The notes under the pieces are model-generated. The model was not told where the DNA came from. It ran no database searches and saw nothing but the letters and a program-made list of their open reading frames with translations. A program made the translations under genes and the position numbers. From a virus, in the IMG/VR virus record IMGVR_UViG_3300020469_000059, positions 1-55,822 of that record: a stretch of DNA of 55,822 nt; one strand, 5' to 3'. Of the stretch, positions 44,720 through 52,337 are shown in pieces (position 1 is the first letter of the stretch; each line of letters begins with the position of its first letter).

Positions 44720-45991
44720 CTAGGTGGAAGGAGGCGCGTGGACGATTGTGTCTTCTTTCAAGTAACCGCCCCTAAACTTTTTAGAAGTAGAAGATACGAT
44801 CAGGAAATCAGGCCAGTCGGTGTGGTTAGTCGCGTCGAAATCATACTTACCGGCGGTGCGGACATACGTCTCGTCTTCTGTTCCATTATCCACACGCACG
44901 GTTACGGGTCCGTGCAACGTCTCCCTGACTCTCAAATTAAAGTAAGGGGTAGACACAGCGATTGATTCGGGCTGCATGGTTTTAGTGAGGGTAGTTAGAG
45001 TAGGCGGGTTGAGAGACCAAGACCCAGAAACAGTAGCCTTACACGGTCCCCTATACGCGCCTTTCGAGTATTCGACCCTTGGTGAGAAGGTAATAGCTCC
45101 AGATCTTTTTTCCCAAGGGTCAAAATAAATATTATCTAGGACAGGCGGGAAAGAAAAGTTTACGGTTGTATTGTAGCCGTAAAGACCTCCGACTACATTT
45201 CCTGCTGAGTTTGTGGCAGTCGTGTTCACAACTTGTTGCTTTGTCACTGCATACCAGTTGTCCGAGAGTTGCTGCACCGTCCGTAGGATACCGCCAGTCG
45301 TTAGTTTCCAGTAAGGGCTGTTTGGGTCTTTTGCTAGAGCCGAGATAGGATATGATACAAAGTTTACTGTGACTTGCTCAGTCGCATACATCAAGGTCTG
45401 CTTCGTGTAGTTCGTCTGTGAAAAGAACTCGTCGAAGTCGAGTCGGTAAAGGGGGACTTTCTTCACGTAGACCCGCTGCTCAATGACATACAGGCCGTTA
45501 AGCACCTTGTCATTTATCGGAGTCTGCTTACGCTGTGCCAGAACATACGTATCGGTTTTATTCTGGTTAAGTTCATTGACCCTAGCGGTTGAGGGGAACT
45601 TATCGACCGGAACATTAGGCATGGTAGCCCCCATCGCGGGAAGTTCTGGGTTGAACTCGCTACGACGGATCACGTAGTCCCTCGCCACGGCATCGAACTT
45701 AGTTCCTCCGATGTCAGCTTCCGTGTGCGACCAGTTATCGTTGTCCTGATCTAGTTGATCCGCCGCGTAATAGTAACGGTAATACCGAGTCTGTTGTTTA
45801 GGGTCAGCGGCCTCGACATGGATCAGTCTGTGGTTTGGCCACTTCTTAGAGTCTGGGTGCTTGCTGCCGTATTCAGGAATCTCCGTCCCTACCTGCTCTG
45901 CGTCTACAGACTCAAAAAATAAGATGTCGTTGACGTTCGGTGTAGGGAACGTAACGACTGACTGTCTCTGCGGTGATGGGTTAAGGGCCAT
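44720..45991 (-). CDS. Putative tail or baseplate protein (423 aa)
   Basis: A large, beta-rich protein without membrane segments or enzyme motifs: aromatic strands (FPTPNVNDILFFESVD), a central domain (PLYRLDFDEFFSQTNYTKQT) and a C-terminal sandwich (HGPVTVRVDNGTEDETYVRT). It is directly adjacent to the next tail gene (44719/44720) in the same operon. Family not recognised; assignment from size, composition and context. Confidence 0.5.
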   Translation of the reverse strand: MALNPSPQRQSVVTFPTPNVNDILFFESVDAEQVGTEIPEYGSKHPDSKKWPNHRLIHVEAADPKQQTRYYRYYYAADQLDQDNDNWSHTEADIGGTKFDAVARDYVIRRSEFNPELPAMGATMPNVPVDKFPSTARVNELNQNKTDTYVLAQRKQTPINDKVLNGLYVIEQRVYVKKVPLYRLDFDEFFSQTNYTKQTLMYATEQVTVNFVSYPISALAKDPNSPYWKLTTGGILRTVQQLSDNWYAVTKQQVVNTTATNSAGNVVGGLYGYNTTVNFSFPPVLDNIYFDPWEKRSGAITFSPRVEYSKGAYRGPCKATVSGSWSLNPPTLTTLTKTMQPESIAVSTPYFNLRVRETLHGPVTVRVDNGTEDETYVRTAGKYDFDATNHTDWPDFLIVSSTSKKFRGGYLKEDTIVHAPPST

Positions 45992-46007
45992 ATCCGTTTA
46001 TATCCGT

Positions 46008-46778
46008 TTAGGAGGTTGCAACTTTGATGATGGCGAAATTCACTATGACGGTTGCTGTTACATTACTAATCCCGCCATTCCTTATAGAAATATCACAAGA
46101 TCCTACTATGGTCTTGGTAACTGAAGCTGATAACGAGTCATGCCCGTCTTGTAAAGACACAACCACAACATCGTTCAACCCTATTGCTGTATTGGTCAAA
46201 GTAAAATTGATCGCCGGATCGGTCGGAGCGGCGTCAACTGCGGGTCGTTGAGCAGGATACGTGTGGTTGACACAGGTGATCACTCCAGAGGGAGCATTCA
46301 AGGTGACTCCCGTAGTAATTGGTAAGGTAGGTGGTGAGGTAGGGTCTTGAGACACCGTGCCGCCAGATGAGTATCCTAGATCTGCGCTGGCTAGGATGTC
46401 GGGTGCGGTAACATCTCCATTTGTCACAGAGACATTACCAGTTCCAACGGAAACATTCCCTGCTGACGTGATAATATCACCACTTCCCGTAGAGATACTG
46501 CCAGATCCCGTAGATATACTGCCTGATGACACGGTAATATTTCCAGATGTTACGGAGATGTTACCATTGGAAGTAATATTACCTGTCGCTGAAACCGTGT
46601 TTGCCGTTAGACTGTTCATGGACAGGTCAACCGTGCCAGTAACACTCGTTGAGCTAGTGATCGTATTAGGTCCGGCTGGTCCGGCTGGTCCGGTTGCACC
46701 CGACAACACGGTAAGCTGGACATCAGGGTCCGATACGGTGATGCTAGGTCGTAGTGTTTCTGTAACTGTTGTGTCCAT
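46008..46778 (-). CDS. Tail fibre-like protein with repetitive beta segment (256 aa)
   Basis: After a short GPAGPAGP collagen-like stretch (about residues 28-35), the protein is a repeat of short strands (NGNISVTSGNITVSSGSIST, then GSGDIITSAGNVSVGTGNVS) like the beta-helical shafts of phage fibres. It ends in a compact C-terminal domain (about 150-256). A fibre or base-plate role fits both its sequence and its position just downstream of a BppU-like protein. Confidence 0.65.
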   Translation of the reverse strand: MDTTVTETLRPSITVSDPDVQLTVLSGATGPAGPAGPNTITSSTSVTGTVDLSMNSLTANTVSATGNITSNGNISVTSGNITVSSGSISTGSGSISTGSGDIITSAGNVSVGTGNVSVTNGDVTAPDILASADLGYSSGGTVSQDPTSPPTLPITTGVTLNAPSGVITCVNHTYPAQRPAVDAAPTDPAINFTLTNTAIGLNDVVVVSLQDGHDSLSASVTKTIVGSCDISIRNGGISNVTATVIVNFAIIKVATS

Positions 46779-46780
46779 TA

Positions 46781-47119
46781 TTAGGTAACGAAGTTAGAAA
46801 TATCGGTGACGTTCCCCTCGACTATTACGTCTCCGTAAATTAAGCGGGTCGTAATTTCGGGGGTTCCAGATTCGATACGAAAAATATCCCACTTGTAAGT
46901 GGTATTGGCGTCCAGCTTGAGCGACTCTGATCTAGGTAGGGTGACTGTCACCTCGCTCCCACTAAGCGTGCAAGTAAAAGACGCGACGAGTGGTTTCCCA
47001 CTAGCGCGTCTGATCTCGGACTTGAAGGTGTCGCCACTGATGGTGATGCCCGAAACAGTTATCTTAAACGAGAAATCCTCGCCCCTACTTACAATTAGAT
47101 TATGCTTTGCTGCTGCCAT
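46781..47119 (-). CDS. BppU-like baseplate or fibre protein (112 aa)
   Basis: A single beta domain (NLIVSRGEDFSFKITVSGIT, then YKWDIFRIESGTPEITTRLI) resembling the N-terminal domain of BppU-type phage baseplate proteins, which begin with a strand and an -RGEDF- like turn. Its 5' end overlaps the previous gene by 20 bp. No enzyme motif. Confidence 0.55.
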   Translation of the reverse strand: MAAAKHNLIVSRGEDFSFKITVSGITISGDTFKSEIRRASGKPLVASFTCTLSGSEVTVTLPRSESLKLDANTTYKWDIFRIESGTPEITTRLIYGDVIVEGNVTDISNFVT

Positions 47120-47423
47120 CGGTCATTGCCTTTTCCACGGCGATGACGAAGTCTACCTTATTCGGCTTGCCTTGTCCAGCGTCCGATTTCATCGGGCCAC
47201 CATTGACCACGTAAGCGTGGACAGACTCCAGATAGTCGTTGGCGAGGGTCATTTTTGACTGAACCCAAGCCTCGGTCATCCTCGGCGAGCCGCAGCCGCA
47301 CTGCTCCATGAGCTGTTCGGCGTTGGCCATAATGTTAGACAACTGCTGCTGGATCATCTCCAGATCCTTCTGAACATCGTGGTGATGCTCAGAAGGCTCC
47401 TCGGACTGGTATACGGTGTTCAT
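47100..47423 (-). CDS. Conserved small virion protein (107 aa)
   Basis: An acidic helical protein with the segment MTEAWVQSKMTLANDYLESV near residue 49, a pattern I recognise from small phage proteins usually placed between head and tail genes. A His-rich start (EEPSEHHHDVQK) and a Cys-Gly-Cys (EQCGCGSP) may bind metal. Function unknown; a tail or connector role is likely from neighbours. Confidence 0.6.
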   Translation of the reverse strand: MNTVYQSEEPSEHHHDVQKDLEMIQQQLSNIMANAEQLMEQCGCGSPRMTEAWVQSKMTLANDYLESVHAYVVNGGPMKSDAGQGKPNKVDFVIAVEKAMTDGSSKA

Positions 47424-48898
47424 TAGGAATTACGATAAAACTGTAGAGCGAACTTATTGACCGACGCCTTATCATCTCCAATACCGCCCACGTCTGCAAG
47501 CATAGACTTCATCTTCTCAAGCTTTCCTCTGTCCATGCGGGACTTCGGATCGAACTCGGTTGCGTGAAGATCCTTGAATATCTCAATAGCTTTGTCGGTG
47601 TAATCTTCTGGATCAGACCCAGTCCCAAACATATCTTGGTTGCCACCAGCGACAGCTTTCAATTCCTCTGGGGTTGGTGCTGCTGGCCCAGTCCCAAACA
47701 TATCTTGGTTGTCACCAGCGACAGCTTTCAATTCCTCTGGGGTTGGTGCTGCTGCTGGCTTTGCTGCTGGCTTTGCTGCTGGCTCTGCTGGCTCTGCTGC
47801 TTCTGTTGCTGTTGGCTCTGCTGCTGGCGGCGCGGAAAAATTGAAGGAGTCTCCGGTAGGCACGGCGTCTACCGTGGCTCGTCTTTCCTCTAATGCTTTG
47901 CGTTCTGCTGCATTTCTTTCATTTCGTTCTTTGCGGCGAGCTGCGGCTGCTGCATACTTTGCGTCGTATGCATCCCGTTCTTCTGGGGTCATCATCGCAC
48001 GGGCTTCTCGCCTACGGGCAGTTGCGGCTTCTCTCCCTTTATCGGCATCTACTTTTACGTTTTCACCAAGCTTAGAATCGATGATATCTCTAATTGCCGA
48101 AATGTTTCCGTAGGCTACGTCTACTGGACTTGTGACACTATCCATAGCGGCTTCTCCGCTGAAATACGTATCGTCATCATAGTCCGCAAATTGATCTTCG
48201 ACTCTTTGTCTCTCTTCCTCATCAGTCAAATCATACAAGTCTTTCGCCGCGAGAACTGCACCAAGCGCGCCAGATGCTTTGGCTACTTTGTTGGCTATCG
48301 GTTTAGCACCTTTCAAGAAGCCTGCAACCCGTCCAGTATTTGTAGCTGCTTCTTCGGCTACTTCTTCAGCGGCCTTTTTAGCGGCCTTTTTAGCGGCGTC
48401 GGATGCGTCTTGAACTGCCTGTGTGGCTTTTTGACCTGCCTGTTGCCCTTGCTCCATGCCTTGCTTGAAGCCCTTTGGTTTGGCGGATGCTTTAGGCTTA
48501 TCTGCTTTAGCGGATGCTTTAGGCTGCTCTGCTTTAGCGGATGCTTTAGGCTTCGTTTCCCCAGAAATTTTTGCTACCTCTTCTTTGAAAGTTTTATCAG
48601 TCCAAGCTTTTCTTTCACCATCGGTCATTTTATCCCATTCCCCCGAATCGAGGAGGTCCATCATCTTGTTATAAGTCCTCGTATGCGCTCTTGAATTAGG
48701 GGGTCCACCCGCTCTTACCTCAACTCTTGATAAAAAATCTTCAGGTTCGGCGGATAACAGTTTGTTTACCACTTCGCGATTTTTTTGAAGTAGTTCTTGC
48801 TGTCCGCTAGTCAACGGGCGTCCCTCTAAAGCTAATTCAAGGGCGGTTTTTAAAGGTGAGTTTGAAGCTAACTCGGCTGCGGTTTTTAGTGTCGCCAT
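47423..48898 (-). CDS. Alanine/lysine-rich low-complexity virion protein (491 aa)
   Basis: The protein has an N-terminal region with helices (about residues 1-120), a repetitive segment KASAKAEQPKASAKADKPKA (about 120-145), a long charged helix (about 250-330) and a Pro/Ala-rich tail of two 23-residue units (APTPEELKAVAG, QDMFGTG) at about 385-440. A final helical domain ends GIGDDKASVNKFALQFYRNS. A 69-bp DNA repeat at 47621-47750 encodes the tail units. Composition suggests an internal or linker-type virion protein. No catalytic motif. Confidence 0.5.
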   Translation of the reverse strand: MATLKTAAELASNSPLKTALELALEGRPLTSGQQELLQKNREVVNKLLSAEPEDFLSRVEVRAGGPPNSRAHTRTYNKMMDLLDSGEWDKMTDGERKAWTDKTFKEEVAKISGETKPKASAKAEQPKASAKADKPKASAKPKGFKQGMEQGQQAGQKATQAVQDASDAAKKAAKKAAEEVAEEAATNTGRVAGFLKGAKPIANKVAKASGALGAVLAAKDLYDLTDEEERQRVEDQFADYDDDTYFSGEAAMDSVTSPVDVAYGNISAIRDIIDSKLGENVKVDADKGREAATARRREARAMMTPEERDAYDAKYAAAAARRKERNERNAAERKALEERRATVDAVPTGDSFNFSAPPAAEPTATEAAEPAEPAAKPAAKPAAAPTPEELKAVAGDNQDMFGTGPAAPTPEELKAVAGGNQDMFGTGSDPEDYTDKAIEIFKDLHATEFDPKSRMDRGKLEKMKSMLADVGGIGDDKASVNKFALQFYRNS

Positions 48899-48913
48899 AA
48901 TAATTGTTTCCGT

Positions 48914-48958
48914 AAAAAAGAACCCCGCTGCCCGTTTTAGAGACAGGCAACGGGGTTC
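48914..48958 (-). terminator. Minus-strand terminator after the 65-aa gene
   Basis: On the minus strand a stem AACCCCGTTGCC with GGCAGCGGGGTT (one mismatch) is followed by T residues. It separates the 65-aa gene (stop at 48983) from the 491-aa gene, so transcription of capsid plus 65-aa gene would end here. Confidence 0.8.
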
Positions 48959-48982
48959 ATGTTAAGTGAATCGGGATTCGGG

Positions 48983-49180
48983 TTAGGCTGGATCAAGAGT
49001 TGCCTGAAGGGCAATAGCAAGTTCTGAAAGCTTAATCGTTTTAGCTTTTTGCTCAGAGACATCATAGACCTGAATCAAATCATCTCCGTGAGCGCGTCCA
49101 GCATCGTCGCCAGCCGTTCCGGCATTTAATCCAGTCAAGGAAGCTACCTGACCTGTTGGTGCGTCATCTAGTGTTGGCAT
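48983..49180 (-). CDS. Small capsid-associated protein (65 aa)
   Basis: A short, Ala/Gly/Asp-rich protein (DDAPTGQVASLTGLNAGTAG, then AHGDDLIQVYDVSEQKAKTI) ending in a helix. It is the only gene between capsid and terminator, so it is probably made in high amounts with the capsid. A decoration protein or capsid-assembly role is inferred. No family recognised. Confidence 0.5.
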   Translation of the reverse strand: MPTLDDAPTGQVASLTGLNAGTAGDDAGRAHGDDLIQVYDVSEQKAKTIKLSELAIALQATLDPA

Positions 49181-49242
49181 AATTCTATAAGTGTTACGCT
49201 AAGTAGGGGGCGCGTATTGCACCCCCTACCCAACTAGATTAA

Positions 49243-50550
49243 TTAAGCAGCAGGAGTGCTGGAGTCACGCTTGAAGAGGATCGCATATCCAAACTCAGTC
49301 TTGATGGGCTTGGTAGCACTGGCGAGAACACCACGGAAGAATCCGATGGAACCGTCAGGGTTTGTGATCTCGTTAGCGATGTTCTTCCAGTCAAACTTAC
49401 CACGGTAGTTGACAGGGTCGAAGCTGAGTCCGTTAGAACCACTCATCGGATTAGGGATGAGGGCTTCGCAAACTTCAGGGTGAAGAACGTAAGCTGCCTC
49501 AATAGAAGCGGCTTCGTAAGCGGGGTTCGGGGTAGCGATCCCGTTAGAGTCAACGGTGTAAGGCTCAACCAAGTTGAGTGTTCCGTCAGCGGTGTCGGAG
49601 CCACTACCGTCGATGTCGGCGTCCTGCTCAAAGCGAGGAGCGAGATCGTCAACGAGGTGGTAGAATCCACGGAAGGACTTCTCGATACCAAGTGGAGCAA
49701 TCAGGTCACTGACCTTAGCGTTGTTGTAGCGAACGTCATCGCGGAATCCGGCCTCAGTCTGGAGCTGGTAAGAAGCTTCAGAAGAAAGGACAATCGAGAA
49801 TACCGGACGACCGTTCTCACGACCGTAAGAGTTGCTACCAGCACCTGCGCGGACCTGTCGGAAATAGACTTTGTCCAGAATGGCGTTGGAGAGGTTTCCG
49901 GTAACAGCGGTAGCTGTGATTACCTGATCGACAGTTGAGGAGCCTTCTTTACCAGCAGTAAAGGTGGAAGCAGCACTCTTACAGAGAACGATGTTATCAA
50001 CAACCTTATCAAACTCATCACGGTAGCGGGTCTCCCAAGTGTTGCGGGTGACCTGAGTCATGATGTCCATGATGGCACGGAGCTGATCCTGACGGTGTGC
50101 AGCGAAGCGGAGGTCTTCAAGCGAAATGCGTGGAGACTCGATTACAGCACGCTCAAGACTGAACGCTTTGAGCTTCTTGTTGAAATTAACAAACGAGCGT
50201 TTGTCAGCAGCTCCAGTTCCACGTCCACCCTGTGCGTCTTGTGCGGTGTCAGCGACATCGACAATGTCGCCGGACGATGTTGAGGTTGCAGAAAAGGTGT
50301 TTCCAACAGCGCCCCAGTTAGCTCCAACAGTAGTTCCACCAGCAGAAGTGGTGGCGATTGCACGGTCATAAACGAGCGTGGTCTGTTGGTATCCCATTCC
50401 ATCAGGGAATGCGGACTGCTTAGTGAGATCCAACCAAGGAGAGGTGTGGAGCGTGCGTGAGTAGATATCCTTGCCGATGCGGTTAGCTTCTTCAGCGAGA
50501 ATCGTGTTAATAGCGGTGGTTCCAGCGGAACCTACATCAAATGTAGACAT
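49243..50550 (-). CDS. Major capsid protein (435 aa)
   Basis: I chose the ATG at 50550 (MSTFDVGSAGTTAINTILA); a frame running further upstream begins without a leader. Length and segment types fit a HK97-fold capsid protein: a helical N-arm, an elongated loop region (NFNKKLKAFSLERAVIESPR), a spine-type helix (LRAIMDIMTQVTRNTWETRY) and a beta-rich C-terminal part (PVFSIVLSSEASYQLQTEAG). It lies between scaffold and a small decoration candidate. Its 5' region holds a 28-bp direct repeat and no nearby gene, suggesting a dedicated strong promoter. Confidence 0.8.
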   Translation of the reverse strand: MSTFDVGSAGTTAINTILAEEANRIGKDIYSRTLHTSPWLDLTKQSAFPDGMGYQQTTLVYDRAIATTSAGGTTVGANWGAVGNTFSATSTSSGDIVDVADTAQDAQGGRGTGAADKRSFVNFNKKLKAFSLERAVIESPRISLEDLRFAAHRQDQLRAIMDIMTQVTRNTWETRYRDEFDKVVDNIVLCKSAASTFTAGKEGSSTVDQVITATAVTGNLSNAILDKVYFRQVRAGAGSNSYGRENGRPVFSIVLSSEASYQLQTEAGFRDDVRYNNAKVSDLIAPLGIEKSFRGFYHLVDDLAPRFEQDADIDGSGSDTADGTLNLVEPYTVDSNGIATPNPAYEAASIEAAYVLHPEVCEALIPNPMSGSNGLSFDPVNYRGKFDWKNIANEITNPDGSIGFFRGVLASATKPIKTEFGYAILFKRDSSTPAA

Positions 50551-50622
50551 TGTTCTAAATAAATAAAGGTTTGCGCTTCCGGCCAACGGGGTCGGAAACT
50601 AAAAGAGTTTAGGACGAACCTC

Positions 50623-50707
50623 TTAGAACTATGCAATGGCTAGAGCAACCGGAGTTTCTATGTGCTGTATCAGTCGTTTTTAGAACTATTCAAAGGCTAG
50701 AGCAACC
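50623..50707 (-). promoter_or_regulatory. 28-bp direct repeat upstream of the capsid gene
   Basis: Copies at 50623-50650 and 50680-50707 differ at two of 28 positions. On the minus strand they read GGTTGCTCTAGCC followed by ATAGTTCTAA at a fixed distance. They lie 73-157 bp upstream of the capsid ATG in the 335-bp gap that follows the portal-scaffold terminator. A double promoter, activator site or a packaging or DNA-binding site are all possible. The whole gap (50551-50886) holds no gene. Confidence 0.5.
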
Positions 50708-50830
50708 TAACTGATAAGCGAATCTTAACACTGTATGCCAATCTGTCAACGGGGTCACTCAGACGCGAGGGCGGACAAAATCAGCATCCAAATTATGGCG
50801 AGTAAAGCTGTTTCGTAATAATCCATAACT

Positions 50831-50860
50831 AAAAAGGGGCCAGCTTAATGCTGACCCCTT
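50831..50860 (-). terminator. Minus-strand terminator after the scaffold gene
   Basis: On the minus strand AAGGGGTCAGC pairs with GCTGGCCCCTT around ATTAA, followed by five T residues. The scaffold-like gene stops at 50887, and the capsid gene lies beyond. It separates the portal-scaffold transcript from capsid transcription. Confidence 0.85.
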
Positions 50861-50886
50861 ACTATATACGGACGTAGGTAAATTTA

Positions 50887-52056
50887 TTACACAGCACCTA
50901 AAGCGGCGTTGACCCGCTCCTCAAAGCTCGCTGTATCAGATACTCCGGCTCTGGTCAATGGTGCTCTCGTCTGGCCAGACATAGCTGGCTCCGCTTCCTC
51001 ATATTCAGCGAGGCGGTCGGTCAGTGACTCGACTTCCTTACGCATCTCCAGATACTGCCGGACGACAGTCGGGAAAACTTGGGCGGATACCGCATTGTAG
51101 GCGTGGTCAACAGGGTGCAGGACAGATGGATCGGTCTCAGACGCCTTCTGCTGGATGGCCGACATATCTAGGCCGTCGATTCCGTTGAGAAACGGCAGCT
51201 TCTGCTGGACACGCTCAACAACATTCCTTGTGATGTTCTGCCTAAGCTGGGCATTTTCCGCTGCGCTCGCGGCCTGCTGCTGCTCCTCCAATTGCTTTGC
51301 TTCTGCCAATGCAGCGTCGGCGTTAGAGTAAAGATGTTCTCTTCGCTGCAAAATAGGGTCGATGTCCTCCATGATCCGGTAGATCTTGGCCTTGTCCCGA
51401 TCACTAGCACTCGGCATAAGCTCCGATAGCTGCTCTTCTTGTTCCTGCGGGTCGTCCAGAGACAGCACGTCAATCAGGGCGTCAGAATCAACCTCATACT
51501 TGTCAGCGATCTGGTCAGCCTGCTCTACAAGTGCTTCCAGTGGCTGCGAGACCGCCTGCTGGTAAGCAGGAGTCTGCTCCAGATTCGTCAAAGCCTGCTG
51601 CTGCTCATACTCAGCGAGCCGCTCTTGTAGCTGCTCAACGTCTTTATTCTCAACGAGTCCCGTCAGTTCTTGGATCTTTGATTGGTATTCTGTGGACTGC
51701 TGCCTCAACATATCCAACTCAGAACGGTTCGTCTTCAACTCAGTCTTGAGTTCCTTGAAACGGTTAGCCGCTTTAGGCGTCCAGTCATCACCAATGTCGT
51801 CAGTCAGGCTCTCAATCGGATCTGTATCCTGAACCTCTGCAACTGGTTCCGGTTCCACTGATTCCGGTTCAGGATCAGGGGTAGGGGGTTCGGGATCGGT
51901 GGTTGCTTGATCCATGTTCGCGAAAGCGGCTTCCAGTGAAGCTTCAAAGGAAGCTGGTTCAGTGGCGTCCGGTAAGGCGTCGATGTTAGTTGGTGCTTCT
52001 ACGGCTTCGGGAGCCTCTACGGCTGCTTCTACAGGTGCTTCTACAGGTGCGTCCAT
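50887..52056 (-). CDS. Scaffold-like protein (389 aa)
   Basis: A highly acidic N-terminal region (VEAPVEAAVEAPEAVEAPTN, ending EPEPVAEVQDTDP) is followed by a long coiled coil (about residues 100-175) and helical segments with many Gln and Glu (DPQEQEEQLSELMPSASDRD). No enzyme motif. This profile, together with its position between portal and capsid, is typical of phage scaffolding proteins. Its first codons overlap the end of the 98-aa gene by 16 bp. Confidence 0.75.
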   Translation of the reverse strand: MDAPVEAPVEAAVEAPEAVEAPTNIDALPDATEPASFEASLEAAFANMDQATTDPEPPTPDPEPESVEPEPVAEVQDTDPIESLTDDIGDDWTPKAANRFKELKTELKTNRSELDMLRQQSTEYQSKIQELTGLVENKDVEQLQERLAEYEQQQALTNLEQTPAYQQAVSQPLEALVEQADQIADKYEVDSDALIDVLSLDDPQEQEEQLSELMPSASDRDKAKIYRIMEDIDPILQRREHLYSNADAALAEAKQLEEQQQAASAAENAQLRQNITRNVVERVQQKLPFLNGIDGLDMSAIQQKASETDPSVLHPVDHAYNAVSAQVFPTVVRQYLEMRKEVESLTDRLAEYEEAEPAMSGQTRAPLTRAGVSDTASFEERVNAALGAV

Positions 52057-52337
52057 TCGTCGGGTTGGTTGGTTTTAGTGTTGGAGGGCCGATGAGTCAG
52101 CTTCTCCAGATCATTAAAGGCGTCCCTGTATCCCGCATACCAAGCCAGTTTATGGCTGTTCGCTTGCGGATCTGCATCCAACGACGTAACCGTTGGGCCA
52201 GAAGCCTCTTTCAAAATAGCAATAGCCTGTCGCAAGGTAGGGTCGTCGATGATCTCCTTGAGCCTTGTAACTGACTTTAAATCGTTGAACCAGTGTTCCA
52301 GTTTGATTGGGACTACGGCTTTCTTTTTAGCTGGCAT
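52041..52337 (-). CDS. Small head-region protein (98 aa)
   Basis: A small, slightly basic helical protein (KLEHWFNDLKSVTRLKEIID, then SHKLAWYAGYRDAFNDLEKL). It is common in podovirus genomes between portal and scaffold genes to find such short proteins, but no function is established. Its ATG overlaps the portal stop by one base, and its end overlaps the scaffold start. Confidence 0.6.
   Translation of the reverse strand: MPAKKKAVVPIKLEHWFNDLKSVTRLKEIIDDPTLRQAIAILKEASGPTVTSLDADPQANSHKLAWYAGYRDAFNDLEKLTHRPSNTKTNQPDEWTHL

Noticed and set aside
46008-46778. Repetitive fibre segment as a CRISPR-like array
   Set aside because: The short repeats keep reading frame and encode beta strands (NGNISV, SGSIST), as expected of a fibre shaft.
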